DNA of 64,000 nt from Acidiphilium multivorum AIU301 (GCF_000202835.1 NC_015186.1:186001-250000), one strand, 5' to 3'. Positions 55,065 to 64,000 are shown, numbered from the stretch's first letter. A program made the numbers and translations. The notes: generated from the sequence alone by a model not told the origin.

Positions 55065-57350
55065 ATGGATATCCCGGCAGACTTTTCCGCTTCCCTTTCC
55101 TCCGTGATCGACACGATGGCGCCGATCTCGGCGCAGATCTGGGATGCAAAATACCGGCTGAAGGACGAGGCCGGCGAGCCGGTCGACCGCACCGTCGAGG
55201 ACACATGGCGGCGTGTCGCCCGCGCCCTGGCGGAAACCGAGCGCGAGCCCTCAAGCTGGGAGGCGCCGTTCTACGAGGCGCTGCGCGATTTCCGCTTCGT
55301 CCCCGCCGGGCGGATCATTTCCGGCGCCGGCACGGCGCGGCGGGTAACGCTGTTCAACTGCTTCGTGATGGGCGACATCGAGGACGATCTCGGCCGGATC
55401 TTCGCCCATCTGCGCGAGGCGGCGCTGACCATGCAACAGGGCGGCGGCATCGGCTACGATTTCTCCTCGATCCGGCCCAAGGGCGCTGCGGTGCGCGGGG
55501 TCGGCGCCGATGCGTCGGGTCCGCTCTCGTTCATGGATGTGTGGGATTCGATGTGCCGCACCATTATGTCCGCCGGGGCGCGGCGCGGCGCGATGATGGC
55601 GACAATGCGCTGCGACCATCCCGACATCGAGGCCTTCATTGCCGCCAAGCGCGAGCCTGGGCGGCTGCGCAACTTCAACCTCTCGGTGCTCGTCACCGAC
55701 GATTTCATGCGCGCGGTCGAGGCGGATGCGGCGTGGGATCTCGTGTTCGAGGGCAAGGTCTATCGCACGCTGCAGGCGCGGGCGCTGTGGGAGGCGATCA
55801 CCCGCGCGACCTATGATTACGCCGAGCCGGGCGTGATCTTCATCGACCGGATCAACAAGCGCAACAACCTCTATTACTGCGAGACGATCCACGCGACCAA
55901 TCCCTGCGGCGAGCAGCCGCTGCCGCCCTATGGCGCCTGCCTGCTCGGCTCGATCAACCTCGCGCGGCTGGTGCGCGATCCGTTCGGCTCCGGCGCGCGG
56001 ATCGACGAGGCGGAGCTTGCCGAACTCGTCACCATTGCGGTCCGCATGCTGGACGACACGATCGACGCCTCCGGCTTCCCGCTGGAGGCGCAGCGCGAGG
56101 AGGCGGTGGCCAAACGGCGCGTCGGCCTCGGCATGACCGGGCTCGCCGATGCGCTGATGATGTGCGGCCTCCGCTACGGCACGCCGGAGGCCGCCGCGCG
56201 GGCCGGCGACTGGGCGCGGCAGATCGAGCGCGCCGCCTATCTCGCCTCCGCCGCACTCGCCGCCGAGAAGGGCGCGTTCCCGCTCTACGACGCCGCGCAA
56301 TACCTCGCCGGCGAGACCATCGCCGGGCTCGACGAGGATGTCCGCGCCGCCATCGCCGCGCACGGAATCCGCAACGCGCTGCTTACCTCGGTCGCGCCGA
56401 CGGGGACGATCTCGCTGCTGTCGGACAACGTGTCGAGCGGGGTCGAGCCGGTCTTCGCCCTGGCCTATACCCGCAAGGTGCTGCAACGCGATGGCAGCCG
56501 GCGCGAGGAGGAGGTCACCGACTACGCGCTGCGGCTGTTCCGCGCGAAGTTCGGCGAGGGGGCGCCGCTGCCCGCGCATTTCGTCACCGCGCAGGAGCTG
56601 ACGCCGGCCGAACATGTGCGGATGCAGGCGGCAGTGCAGCGCCATGTCGACAGCGCGATCTCCAAGACGGTGAACGTGCCGGAGGATATCGGCTTCGAGG
56701 ATTTCCAGGAGGTCTATCTCGACGCCTACCGCAGCGGCTGCAAGGGTTGCACCACCTATCGGCCGAACGCGGTGACCGGCTCGGTGCTGGAGGTCGCACC
56801 ACCCGCGGATGCAAAGCCGGCGGTAGCCGCGCCCGCGACCACCGCCGCCGGGCTGCTGGTGCGCGCCGACAAGCTGATCGGTGCCACCTACAAGCTGCGC
56901 TGGCCGGATAGCGAGCACGCGATGTACGTCACGATCAACGACATCGAGCAGGACGGGATGCGCCGGCCGTTCGAGGTGTTCGTCAACTCGAAGAATCTCG
57001 AACATTACGCCTGGGTGGTGGCGTTGACGCGGATGATCTCGGCGGTGTTCCGCCGGGGCGGCGAGGTCGCTTTCGTGGCCGAGGAGCTGAAGCAGGTGTT
57101 CGACCCGCGCGGCGGGCAGTGGAGCGGCGGGCGCTACGTGCCCTCGCTGGTCGCGGCGATCGGCGACGTGATCGAGCGGCACATGGTCGAGACCGGGTTC
57201 CTGGTGCCGCCATCGAGCCAGCAGCGCGTGGCGGAAGCGCCGGCCACAACCCCGCTCGGCGCGCTCTGCCCGAAATGCAGCCAGCCCGGGCTGGTGCGCG
57301 AGGCGGGCTGCCTGAGCTGCCTGCATTGCGGCTGGTCGAAATGCGGCTGA
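55065..57350 (+). CDS. nrdJ: Adenosylcobalamin-dependent ribonucleoside-diphosphate reductase (class II)
   Basis: 761-residue oxygen-independent reductase making deoxyribonucleotides with coenzyme B12. The disulfide partner Cys is in TLFNCFVMG near residue 101, and the finger loop TNPCGEQPLPPYGACLLGSINL near 280 carries the radical Cys and its Glu. A later CKGCTTYRPN precedes the TSCPD domain (about 605-715; GATYKLRWPDSEHAMYVTIND), and a zinc-ribbon-like tail CPKCSQP...CLHCGWSKC ends the protein. The ATG at 55065 has CGGAG 8 nt before; a GTG at 55056 is possible. No NrdR-type box is visible upstream, unlike the NrdJ-like gene at 40519. Confidence 0.95.
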   Translation: MDIPADFSASLSSVIDTMAPISAQIWDAKYRLKDEAGEPVDRTVEDTWRRVARALAETEREPSSWEAPFYEALRDFRFVPAGRIISGAGTARRVTLFNCFVMGDIEDDLGRIFAHLREAALTMQQGGGIGYDFSSIRPKGAAVRGVGADASGPLSFMDVWDSMCRTIMSAGARRGAMMATMRCDHPDIEAFIAAKREPGRLRNFNLSVLVTDDFMRAVEADAAWDLVFEGKVYRTLQARALWEAITRATYDYAEPGVIFIDRINKRNNLYYCETIHATNPCGEQPLPPYGACLLGSINLARLVRDPFGSGARIDEAELAELVTIAVRMLDDTIDASGFPLEAQREEAVAKRRVGLGMTGLADALMMCGLRYGTPEAAARAGDWARQIERAAYLASAALAAEKGAFPLYDAAQYLAGETIAGLDEDVRAAIAAHGIRNALLTSVAPTGTISLLSDNVSSGVEPVFALAYTRKVLQRDGSRREEEVTDYALRLFRAKFGEGAPLPAHFVTAQELTPAEHVRMQAAVQRHVDSAISKTVNVPEDIGFEDFQEVYLDAYRSGCKGCTTYRPNAVTGSVLEVAPPADAKPAVAAPATTAAGLLVRADKLIGATYKLRWPDSEHAMYVTINDIEQDGMRRPFEVFVNSKNLEHYAWVVALTRMISAVFRRGGEVAFVAEELKQVFDPRGGQWSGGRYVPSLVAAIGDVIERHMVETGFLVPPSSQQRVAEAPATTPLGALCPKCSQPGLVREAGCLSCLHCGWSKCG

Positions 57351-57367
57351 CGGGCCGGGCGTAAGCC

Positions 57368-58375
57368 TTATTCGGCGGCTTCGTCCAGAGCGCGGCGGGC
57401 GGTTGAGCCGCGGATGACGCAGCGCCCGCCGAGCACGGTCTTGCGCACCGGGGCTTCGGGCGCATCGAGCCTTTCGAGCAGAAGGCGCATCGCCTCCTCG
57501 CCGATCTGTGCCACCGGCTGTTCGATGACGGTGATGCCCGGACCGACGAGGTCGGTCCAGCTTTCATTGTCGAAACCGGCGATCGCGAGATCCTCCGGCA
57601 TGCGCCGGCCGGTGGCGCGCAGGGCGCGGACCACGCCCATCAGCAGCAGGCCATTGCTGGCGATCACCGCCTCGGGCAGGTTGCCCTTTGCGAACCAGCG
57701 GGCGATTTCCTGCTCGGCAGCCTCGATGCTGGGGGCGATGAAGCGCGACGAGGGCGAGAGCCCGGCGCGGAGCATCGCCGCCTCGTAGCCGTCGCGCCGT
57801 TCCACACCGGTGGTGCTGGCATTGCCGAACAGCCCGGCGATGCGCCGGTAGCCCTGGCCGGCAAGGTGTTCGACCAGCATCGAGCCGGCGGCGAAATTGT
57901 CGAGCACCACGGCATCCTGCGCGCTGGCGCGGCCGGCGCGGTCGATCAGCACCATCGGAAAGGATGGGCGCGGACCCTGGTCGAGCCGCTCTACCGAGGC
58001 GCGGGTCGGCGCGAAGATCACCCCGGTGACGCGCTCCTGCTCCATGAGCTGGAGATACATCGCTTCCTTCTCGGGGTTCTCGTCGGTATTGCAGAGGATG
58101 ACGCGCAGGCCGGCGCGGTAGGCGGCGTGCTCAACGGCGCGGGCGACGGCGGTGAAGAAGGGGTTCGAGATATCGGCGACAATCAGCCCGACCGTCTGCG
58201 ACTCCTGCGAGCGAAGGCGGCGGGCGGACAGGTTGGGCCGGTAGCCGGTGCGGCGCACCGCCTCCTCGACCTTGTCGCGCAGCGCCGCACTGACGGGGCC
58301 GCCGCCGAGCGTGCGCGAGACCGTGGCGGGCGAAACCCCTGCGGCACGGGCCACATCCTTGATACTAACGGCCAT
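57368..58375 (-). CDS. LacI family transcriptional regulator of the fructose PTS operon
   Basis: 335-residue repressor from the ATG at 58375: an N-terminal helix-turn-helix (SIKDVARAAGVSPATVSRTLGG), a hinge helix (NLSARRLRSQESQTVGLIV) and a periplasmic-binding-protein-like effector domain (about 62-330). It is divergent from the fructose genes with a 193-bp control region that holds two LacI-type operators, one near its own start, so it probably represses fruBKA and itself. The effector is probably fructose-1-phosphate or fructose-1,6-bisphosphate as for FruR/Cra proteins; this is inference. It is convergent with nrdJ, 17 bp apart. Confidence 0.9.
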   Translation of the reverse strand: MAVSIKDVARAAGVSPATVSRTLGGGPVSAALRDKVEEAVRRTGYRPNLSARRLRSQESQTVGLIVADISNPFFTAVARAVEHAAYRAGLRVILCNTDENPEKEAMYLQLMEQERVTGVIFAPTRASVERLDQGPRPSFPMVLIDRAGRASAQDAVVLDNFAAGSMLVEHLAGQGYRRIAGLFGNASTTGVERRDGYEAAMLRAGLSPSSRFIAPSIEAAEQEIARWFAKGNLPEAVIASNGLLLMGVVRALRATGRRMPEDLAIAGFDNESWTDLVGPGITVIEQPVAQIGEEAMRLLLERLDAPEAPVRKTVLGGRCVIRGSTARRALDEAAE

Positions 58376-58413
58376 CGGGGCGTTGTCTTTCGTGCCTGCC
58401 AGAGAAAAATTCT

Positions 58414-58427
58414 GGAAATCGTTCTCA
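58414..58427. promoter_or_regulatory. Second, imperfect LacI-type operator near the regulator's start
   Basis: GGAAATCGTTCTCA matches the perfect palindrome at 58524-58537 at 11 of 14 positions, including the central CG. Its centre lies 110 bp from the other, close to 10.5 helical turns. It is 39 bp upstream of the regulator's ATG, so it fits autoregulation. Confidence 0.5.
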
Positions 58428-58509
58428 GAAACTGAGCATGAAACTGGCTGTTTCCGCAAGGAAAAATCAGCAGGTCACCGAAAATTTTCCGGACTATCCA
58501 AGAATTTTG

Positions 58510-58538
58510 TTGACACAAAAACATGAAAACGTTTTCAG
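58510..58538 (+). promoter_or_regulatory. Probable fructose operon promoter
   Basis: A consensus -35 element TTGACA lies at 58510-58515; 17 bp later TTTCAG at 58533-58538 is a weak -10. The operator at 58524-58537 covers the spacer and the -10, so a bound repressor would exclude RNA polymerase. The fruB-like ATG is 30 bp downstream. Confidence 0.5.
58524..58537. promoter_or_regulatory. Perfect 14-bp LacI/FruR-type operator
   Basis: TGAAAACGTTTTCA is a perfect palindrome with the central CG typical of LacI/PurR/FruR operators, between the divergent regulator and the fructose genes. It is related to the E. coli Cra site TGAAACGTTTCA with one extra base pair per arm. Confidence 0.8.
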
Positions 58539-58568
58539 TCCGGCGCGCAGCAAACGAGGAAGCCGTCA

Positions 58569-61082
58569 ATGCCAGTCTCCACGCAGAATGATCTGCTCCG
58601 CCGCGACCGGGTTAGGCTCGGCGCCTCGCCCGCCTCGAAGGCAGCGGCGATCGAGGAGGCCGCGCAGTTGCTGATCGCGTCCGGCTGCGTCGAGCCGGGA
58701 TATGCGCAGAGCATGTTGCGCCGTGAAGCGGTCGCCAACACGTTCCTTGGTCACGGTGTCGTCATTCCGCACGGGATGGGCGAGGACCGGCACATGGTCC
58801 GGCGCGACGGCATCGCAGTGGTGCAGGTACCGGGCGGTGTGGAATGGGGGACGGGGCAGATGGCATGGCTCATCGTCGCCATCGCTGCGCGGGGCGACGC
58901 GCATATCGCCATCCTGCGCCGCCTTACCGCGCTGATGCAGGACGGAGAAAAACTCGCCGCGCTGGCAGTCGCGGAGGACGTGGACGAGATCGTCGCCGCC
59001 CTCGCGGGCGAGGCACCGCGCGCCGCTCCGGCCGCGCCGGAGGCCGATCTGGCGCACCGGTTCGACTTCGTGGTGGACTATCCCGCCGGGCTCCACGCGC
59101 GGCCGGCGACTGCCTGGGTGGAGGCGGTGCGGCAGAGCGGCCTCAGAGTACAGGTGCGGCATGGCGACGAGGTGGCAGACGGGCGCAACCTGGTGGCGCT
59201 GCTGCAGCTTGGCCTGCGCGCCGGCGACCGTGTGGTGGTTTCCGCCGAGGGGGATGACGCCGCAGCCGGGCTGGCGCGGCTACGCGCGCGGATGGACAGC
59301 CTCACCGCGCAGGAAGTGGCGGATGCGGCGAAGGCGGCGGCGCGCGGCACGGATGCGACGCGGGGTTGGACGCCACCCGGCCCTCTCGCGGCAATCGAGG
59401 GTATCGGCGCCAGTCCGGGCATCGCCATCGGCCGGCTGCATGTCGTCGCCGGCGGCGCGGTGGAGATTGCCGATGTGCCGGTGTCGCTGGCCGAGGGCGG
59501 GGCGCGGCTGGAGGCGGCACTCGCGGCGACGCGCCAGCAGCTTGCCGCCCTGGTCGACGATACCGCCCGCCGGCTCGGCGCCGCGGATGCGGCGATTTTC
59601 CGCGCCCAGGCGGAGCTGCTGAACGACGGCGACCTGATCACTCTGACCTGCCAGCTGATGGTCGAGGGGCATGGCCCGGCTTGGGCGTGGAACCAGGCGA
59701 TCGAGCGGATGGCGGCGAGCCTGTCGGCGCTGGGCAACCCGGTGCTGGCTGGGCGGGCCGCCGATCTGCGGGATGTCGGCCGGCGTGTGCTGGCCTTGCT
59801 TGATCCGTCGGCCGTGCCCGGCTCGCTGCGGGATCTGCCGGCGGCCCCGTGCATCGTCGTCGCCGAGGAACTGTCGCCCTCGGACACTGCGGGGCTCGAT
59901 CTGACGCTTGTGGTCGGGCTGGCGACGGCGCAGGGCGGGCCAACCTCACACACCGCCATCCTCGCCCGCACGCTCGGCCTGCCGGCGCTGGTTGCCGGCG
60001 GCGGCGCGCTGCTGGCAGCAGCCTCCGGCCAGATGGCGATTCTCGATGGCGCGGCGGGGCGGCTTTATCTCGATCCGCCGGAGCCGGCGATTGCCTCGGC
60101 GATCGCCTGGCGCGAGGCGATGCGCGCCCGGCAGGCGGAGGCGGCGCAGCAGCGCGGCGCGCCGGCGGTGACGCGGGATGGGCACCGAATCGAGATTGCC
60201 GCCAATGTCAACCGGCCCGACCAGGTGCGGACAGCCCTCGAGGCCGGCGGCGAGGGCGTCGGGCTGATGCGCACCGAGTTCCTGTTCCTCGAACGCGGCG
60301 CGACGCCGGACGAGGACGAGCAGGAGGCGGTCTACCGCGCGATGATCGCGGCGTTGGAAGGACGGCCCCTGATCATCCGCGCGCTCGATATCGGCGGCGA
60401 CAAGCAGGTGGCGCATCTCGGCCTGCCGCGCGAGGAGAACCCCTTTCTCGGCGTGCGCGGGGCGCGGCTGCTGCTACGCCGGACTGACCTTCTGGAGCCG
60501 CAGCTGCGGGCGATCTATCGCGCGGCGATGGCGGGCGGGGATGTGTCCGTCATGTTCCCGATGGTGACGTCGGCGAGCGAGATCGTCCGGCTTCGCGCCG
60601 CCTGTGAGCGGATCCGCGCCGAGCTTGGCGCGCCGGTGCTGCCGGTGGGGATCATGATCGAGGTGCCCGCGGCGGCGGTCGCGGCGGACCGGCTCGCCGC
60701 ACAGTGCGATTTCCTTTCGATCGGCACCAACGACCTGACGCAGTACGCGCTCGCAATCGACCGGCAGAACCCCGAGCTCGCCGCCGAGGCGGACAGCCTG
60801 CATCCCGCCGTGCTGCGCCTGATCGCGCAGACGGTGGCGGGGGCGGCGAAGCACGGTCGCTGGGTCGGCGTGTGCGGCGGCATTGCAGGTGATCCGTTCG
60901 GTGCGGCGCTGCTCGCTGGACTCGGGGTGAACGAGCTGTCGATGACGCCGCGCGACATCGCTGCCGTCAAGGCGCGATTGCGGGACTCGCGCTTCGACGA
61001 GCTGCGGGCGCTGGCGGCGCGCGCGCTCGATGCCGCGACGGCGGACGAGGTGCGCGCGCTGGATGCGGGAGCGCAGCGATGA
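58569..61082 (+). CDS. fruB: Fructose PTS multiphosphoryl transfer protein (EIIA-HPr-EI fusion)
   Basis: 837-residue fusion that passes phosphate from phosphoenolpyruvate through EI and HPr to EIIA and on to FruA. In order: EIIA-Fru (about 10-150; active His in GHGVVIPHGM near residue 68), HPr (about 170-255; active His in YPAGLHARPA near 177), then enzyme I (about 275-830; active His in GGPTSHTAILAR near 460, PEP-binding LMRTEFLFLERG and GVCGGIAGDPF). All three phosphorylation sites are intact, so fructose uptake needs no separate EI or HPr. The ATG is weakly preceded by a ribosome site (CGAGGAAG). The stop overlaps fruK by 4 nt. Confidence 0.95.
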   Translation: MPVSTQNDLLRRDRVRLGASPASKAAAIEEAAQLLIASGCVEPGYAQSMLRREAVANTFLGHGVVIPHGMGEDRHMVRRDGIAVVQVPGGVEWGTGQMAWLIVAIAARGDAHIAILRRLTALMQDGEKLAALAVAEDVDEIVAALAGEAPRAAPAAPEADLAHRFDFVVDYPAGLHARPATAWVEAVRQSGLRVQVRHGDEVADGRNLVALLQLGLRAGDRVVVSAEGDDAAAGLARLRARMDSLTAQEVADAAKAAARGTDATRGWTPPGPLAAIEGIGASPGIAIGRLHVVAGGAVEIADVPVSLAEGGARLEAALAATRQQLAALVDDTARRLGAADAAIFRAQAELLNDGDLITLTCQLMVEGHGPAWAWNQAIERMAASLSALGNPVLAGRAADLRDVGRRVLALLDPSAVPGSLRDLPAAPCIVVAEELSPSDTAGLDLTLVVGLATAQGGPTSHTAILARTLGLPALVAGGGALLAAASGQMAILDGAAGRLYLDPPEPAIASAIAWREAMRARQAEAAQQRGAPAVTRDGHRIEIAANVNRPDQVRTALEAGGEGVGLMRTEFLFLERGATPDEDEQEAVYRAMIAALEGRPLIIRALDIGGDKQVAHLGLPREENPFLGVRGARLLLRRTDLLEPQLRAIYRAAMAGGDVSVMFPMVTSASEIVRLRAACERIRAELGAPVLPVGIMIEVPAAAVAADRLAAQCDFLSIGTNDLTQYALAIDRQNPELAAEADSLHPAVLRLIAQTVAGAAKHGRWVGVCGGIAGDPFGAALLAGLGVNELSMTPRDIAAVKARLRDSRFDELRALAARALDAATADEVRALDAGAQR

Positions 61083-62032
61083 GCCCGGTGATCACGCTGA
61101 CGCTGAACCCGGCGATCGATGAGACGATCCTGCTCGACCGGCTGTCCCCCGGCACGGTCCACCGGGCGCGGTCGGTTGCCTTCCATGCCGGGGGCAAGGG
61201 CGTGAATGTCGCGAGCTGCCTGGCCGACTGGGGCGGGATTCCGGTCATCGCCGCCGGGCTGCTCGGCCGCGCCAACGAGGCGCCGTTCGCCCGGCTGTTC
61301 GCGTTGAAGGCGATCCGCGACGAATGCCTTCGCGTGCCGGGCGAGACGCGCACCAACGTCAAGCTCGCGCATGCAGGCGAGACCACCGACATCAACCTGC
61401 CGGGGCTTGAGGTGACGGCGGAGTCGGTGCGCGCGGTCAGGGAACGGCTGCTCGGTCTCGCGGCGCCGGGATCGGTCGTGCTTCTCGCCGGCAGCCTGCC
61501 GGCGGGGGTCGACGAGGGGCTTTACGCCGAGTTGACCGCTTCCCTCGCGGCGCGCGGCGCGCGCGTGCTGCTGGACAGTTCCGGCCCGCCACTCGCCCGC
61601 GCGCTGGCGGGCGGCACGCCGCCCTGGTGCATCAAGCCGAACCGCGCCGAGCTCGAGGCGCTGGCCGGGCGGCGCCTGCCGGATGCGGTAACGGTGCGCG
61701 ATGCGGCGCGCGGGCTGCTCGGGCGAGGGGTGGCGCTGGTCGCTGTCTCGCTCGGTGCCGAGGGAGCGCTGTTCGTCACCGGCGAGGACTGCCTGCACGC
61801 GGCACTGCCGCCGATGCGGGCCGCCAGCACCGTCGGCGCCGGGGATGCGATGGTCGCCGGGATCATCGCCGGAATTCACGCGGGCGAGGGGATCGAAGGG
61901 ATCGCCCGGCTGGGGACGGCCTTTGCCGCCGCCAAGCTGCGCGCACCGGGGGCGAACCTGCCGGAGCGCGCCGTGGTCGAGGCGCTGGCCGGCGCGGTGA
62001 TCATTCAATACGAGGGAGTGAACGCAGCATGA
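61079..62032 (+). CDS. fruK: 1-phosphofructokinase
   Basis: 317-residue PfkB-family kinase converting fructose-1-phosphate, the product of FruA, to fructose-1,6-bisphosphate. The N-terminus [19 protein letters not shown] and the substrate-binding [18 protein letters not shown] near 35 are characteristic of this subfamily. The C-terminal ATP-site motif [16 protein letters not shown] near 252 has the catalytic Asp. It is coupled on both sides by 4-nt ATGA overlaps (fruB before, fruA after). Confidence 0.95.
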   Translation: MSPVITLTLNPAIDETILLDRLSPGTVHRARSVAFHAGGKGVNVASCLADWGGIPVIAAGLLGRANEAPFARLFALKAIRDECLRVPGETRTNVKLAHAGETTDINLPGLEVTAESVRAVRERLLGLAAPGSVVLLAGSLPAGVDEGLYAELTASLAARGARVLLDSSGPPLARALAGGTPPWCIKPNRAELEALAGRRLPDAVTVRDAARGLLGRGVALVAVSLGAEGALFVTGEDCLHAALPPMRAASTVGAGDAMVAGIIAGIHAGEGIEGIARLGTAFAAAKLRAPGANLPERAVVEALAGAVIIQYEGVNAA

Positions 62033-63723
62033 GCGACATCGTCGCGATCATCGCCGGCGGGGAGGGCACCGTCACCCGCGTCCTCGCGGCCGAGGCGCTG
62101 CGCCGGGCGGCGCGGGAGGCGGGACACGATATCGAGATCGAGGTGCGGACCGGCGAGGGTGTGCTCGATCCGCTCGCCGCGAGCCGGATCGCTGTGGCGG
62201 GGGTAGCGATAGAGGTCGGCGGGAGTGAAGCGGGCGATCCGCGCTTCGCCGGAAAGGCAACGATCCGCGCGACGCTGGCCGACGTGCTGGCGGATGCCGC
62301 CGCCGTGCTCGGCCGCGCGGCGGGGACGATGCCGCCCGGCGGGCGGAGGATCGTCGCGATCACCTCCTGTCCGACCGGCATCGCCCATACGTTCATGGCG
62401 GCCGAGGGGCTGTTGCAGGCGGCGAAGGCGCTCGGCCACGAGATCCGCGTCGAGACCCAGGGGTCGGTCGGGGCGGGAACGCCATTGACGGAAGACGAGA
62501 TCGCGGCGGCGGATATCGTTCTGATCGCCGCCGATCGGCAGGTCGATCTCGGGCGGTTCGGCGGCAAGCGCGTGTTCCAGAGCGGCACCAAGCCGGCGAT
62601 CAACGACGGCAAGGCGCTGATCGCCCGCGCGCTGGACGAGGCGGAATTGCAGGGTGGCACGGCTCGGCCGGCGGCCCGCACCGGCGCGCGGAAGCCGAGG
62701 ACCGGGCCCTACAAGCACCTGATGACGGGCGTGTCGTTCATGATTCCGTTCGTCACCGCGGGCGGGCTGCTGATCGCGCTGGCCTTCGCCTTCGGCGGCA
62801 TTCATGCGACCGATGCCGCCCAGGCGCACAGTTTCGCCGGCGCCTTGTTCGAGATCGGTGCGAAATCGGCCTTCACGCTGTTCGTGCCGGTGCTCGGCGG
62901 TTACATCGCCTATTCGATCGCCGACCGTCCGGGCCTCGCGCCGGGGATGATTGGCGGGCTGCTCGCCTCGCTGACCGGGGCGGGGTTTCTCGGCGCGATC
63001 CTGGCCGGCTTCATCGGCGGCTATGCGACGCGCTGGCTGAACGAGATTCTGCGCCTGCCGCGCGGCCTGCAGGGGCTGAAACCGGTGCTGCTGCTGCCGG
63101 TGCTCGGCACGCTCTTCACCGGGCTGCTGATGATCTACGTCATCGGCCGTCCGGTGGCCGAATTGCTCCACCTGATGACGCATGTCCTGCGCTCGATGCA
63201 GGGATCGAGCGCGTTGGCGCTCGGCCTGCTTCTTGGCGCGATGATGGCGTTCGACATGGGCGGGCCCGTGAACAAGGCGGCCTATACGTTCTCGGTCGGC
63301 CTGCTGTCGGCGCAGGTCTACACGCCGATGGCCGCGGTGATGGCGGCGGGGATGACGCCGCCGCTCGGCATCGCGCTGGCGACCCGGCTGTTCGCCAGCC
63401 GGTTCAACACGCTCGAACGTGAGTCTGGGCTGTCGACCGGCGTGCTGGGCCTTTCCTTCATCACCGAGGGGGCGATTCCCTACGCGGCCGAGGATCCGTT
63501 CCGGGTCATTCCCTGCACCATGACCGGATCGGCGATCGCCGGGGCGATTTCCATGGTGGCCGATGTGAAGCTCCGCGTGCCGCATGGCGGGGTATTCGTG
63601 CTGCCGATCCCGAACGCGGTGACGCATCTCGGGCTCTATGTGGTCGCCATCGTCGCCGGATCGATGGTGACGGCGGTGATGCTCGGGCTGGTCAAGAAGC
63701 CGGCGGGCGAGGCCGACGGGTAA
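62029..63723 (+). CDS. fruA: PTS fructose transporter subunit EIIBC
   Basis: 564-residue membrane transporter that imports fructose and phosphorylates it at C1. The N-terminal EIIB'-like domain (about 1-95) lacks the active Cys. The true EIIB domain (about 105-200) carries the phospho-Cys in [18 protein letters not shown] near residue 112. The EIIC domain (about 225-560) has eight or more membrane segments and motifs such as [13 protein letters not shown] and [10 protein letters not shown]. The ATG at 62029 overlaps the fruK stop; a longer frame upstream runs inside fruK and is not used. It is the last gene of the operon. Confidence 0.95.
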   Translation: MSDIVAIIAGGEGTVTRVLAAEALRRAAREAGHDIEIEVRTGEGVLDPLAASRIAVAGVAIEVGGSEAGDPRFAGKATIRATLADVLADAAAVLGRAAGTMPPGGRRIVAITSCPTGIAHTFMAAEGLLQAAKALGHEIRVETQGSVGAGTPLTEDEIAAADIVLIAADRQVDLGRFGGKRVFQSGTKPAINDGKALIARALDEAELQGGTARPAARTGARKPRTGPYKHLMTGVSFMIPFVTAGGLLIALAFAFGGIHATDAAQAHSFAGALFEIGAKSAFTLFVPVLGGYIAYSIADRPGLAPGMIGGLLASLTGAGFLGAILAGFIGGYATRWLNEILRLPRGLQGLKPVLLLPVLGTLFTGLLMIYVIGRPVAELLHLMTHVLRSMQGSSALALGLLLGAMMAFDMGGPVNKAAYTFSVGLLSAQVYTPMAAVMAAGMTPPLGIALATRLFASRFNTLERESGLSTGVLGLSFITEGAIPYAAEDPFRVIPCTMTGSAIAGAISMVADVKLRVPHGGVFVLPIPNAVTHLGLYVVAIVAGSMVTAVMLGLVKKPAGEADG

Positions 63724-63793
63724 GCCGCGCGGGATTGCCGCATGCGGCAGCGCGGGGTAGGCATGGCGCTGCCCGCCGAAGACAGGACCGCCC

Positions 63794-64000
63794 ATGCCCG
63801 ATACGACACCGCCGCTTCCCGGCATCGACCAGCTTCGCGCCCTCATGGAGTCGGACGTCACGCTCGCGATGGGGCGGACGCTCGGGTTCCACCTGGTCGA
63901 GATCGGCGAGGGGCGGGTGGTGTTCGAGGGCACGCCGGGGCGCGAGGTATATAATCCGCTCGGCACGGTGCATGGCGGCTATGCCGCGACGTTGCTCGAC
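63794..64000 (+). CDS. PaaI family thioesterase (hotdog fold), cut by the window edge
   Basis: 69 codons are visible from an ATG at 63794: MPDTTPPLPGIDQLRALME, then LGFHLVEIGEGRVVFEG and NPLGTVHGGYAATLLD at the edge. The HGG motif preceded by NPLGTV is the typical active-site stretch of acyl-CoA thioesterases of the PaaI/YdiI group, with the catalytic acid expected just at the cut. It lies 70 bp after fruA and probably belongs to a different unit. The substrate is unknown. Confidence 0.8.
   Translation, partial: MPDTTPPLPGIDQLRALMESDVTLAMGRTLGFHLVEIGEGRVVFEGTPGREVYNPLGTVHGGYAATLLD

Noticed and set aside
55251-57326. 691-codon open frame on the minus strand
   Set aside because: It is fully antisense to nrdJ, whose catalytic motifs are all intact. 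Its composition (His/Arg/Gly-rich) is typical of a reversed GC-rich gene.
62005-63966. 653-codon open frame on the minus strand
   Set aside because: It is antisense to fruA and the thioesterase start and has no recognisable domain.

Overview
This window is high-GC bacterial chromosome packed with short, often overlapping operons. The gene content points to an alphaproteobacterium, most likely of the Acetobacteraceae (Acidiphilium-like). This is inferred from family content, since no rRNA or reference comparison is available here. The supporting families are GapR (DUF2312), EipB (DUF1849), UPF0262, DUF1244, DUF2155, an NDUFA12-type complex I subunit, COQ7 next to a COQ9-like gene, a phasin (polyhydroxyalkanoate storage) and a coenzyme B12-dependent ribonucleotide reductase. 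I see no phage, insertion sequence, CRISPR array, tRNA or rRNA. The window looks like core chromosome.

Layout. 1-2.2 kb: end of a tripartite efflux operon (adaptor start and outer membrane factor) and a histidine phosphatase, all on the minus strand. 2.3-7.7 kb: plus-strand operon Tim44-like / mltA / lldE-like / kup / two small unknowns. 7.8-11.3 kb: Pat-type acetyltransferase and an EamA transporter, ending at a hairpin shared with the convergent operon. 11.4-17.2 kb (minus): a YhdP/AsmA-like giant, then etfB-etfA-hbd. 17.2-22.4 kb: glnE-bcp-dsbB-coq7-COQ9-like, nearly all translationally coupled. 22.5-26.0 kb: phasin, uvrB, eipB. 26.1-28.3 kb: histone H1-like protein, a 538-bp gap, DUF983 and UPF0262. 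28.4-38.6 kb: mtnA, DUF2272 lipoprotein, rarA, rluC, tamA, tamB. 38.7-42.0 kb (minus): a degenerate NrdJ-like protein, ridA, eno. 42.2-46.4 kb: NDUFA12, mlaD-like, DUF2155 and two OmpA-family genes. 46.4-49.6 kb (minus): phosphatase, small secreted protein, EthD, pyk. 49.7-57.4 kb: DUF1244, gapR, hemB and a tartrate/malate dehydrogenase-like gene (minus), MgtC/DUF4010, CHAD, nrdJ. 57.4-63.7 kb: a complete fructose PTS locus (LacI-type regulator, EIIA-HPr-EI fusion, fruK, fruA). The window ends inside a PaaI-type thioesterase.

How the parts work together. Envelope biogenesis is strongly represented (mltA, YhdP-like, TamA/TamB, MlaD-like, EipB, two OmpA proteins, DsbB). So is respiration and quinone metabolism (ETF, NDUFA12, COQ7/COQ9-like). 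The fructose operon imports and phosphorylates fructose to fructose-1,6-bisphosphate, and eno and pyk elsewhere in the window complete lower glycolysis.

The most notable signals are four. First, a 508-residue ribonucleotide reductase-like protein (40519-42045) has lost its catalytic cysteine loop but keeps the TSCPD tail, and its upstream region carries a 32-bp-phased pair of NrdR-box-like sequences overlapping a consensus DnaA box. Second, the two OmpA genes share 474 bp with one mismatch (OmpA domain plus terminator) while their barrels have diverged, which looks like gene conversion. Third, a COQ9-like TetR-fold gene sits directly beside coq7. Fourth, two LacI-type operators lie 110 bp apart in the fructose control region.
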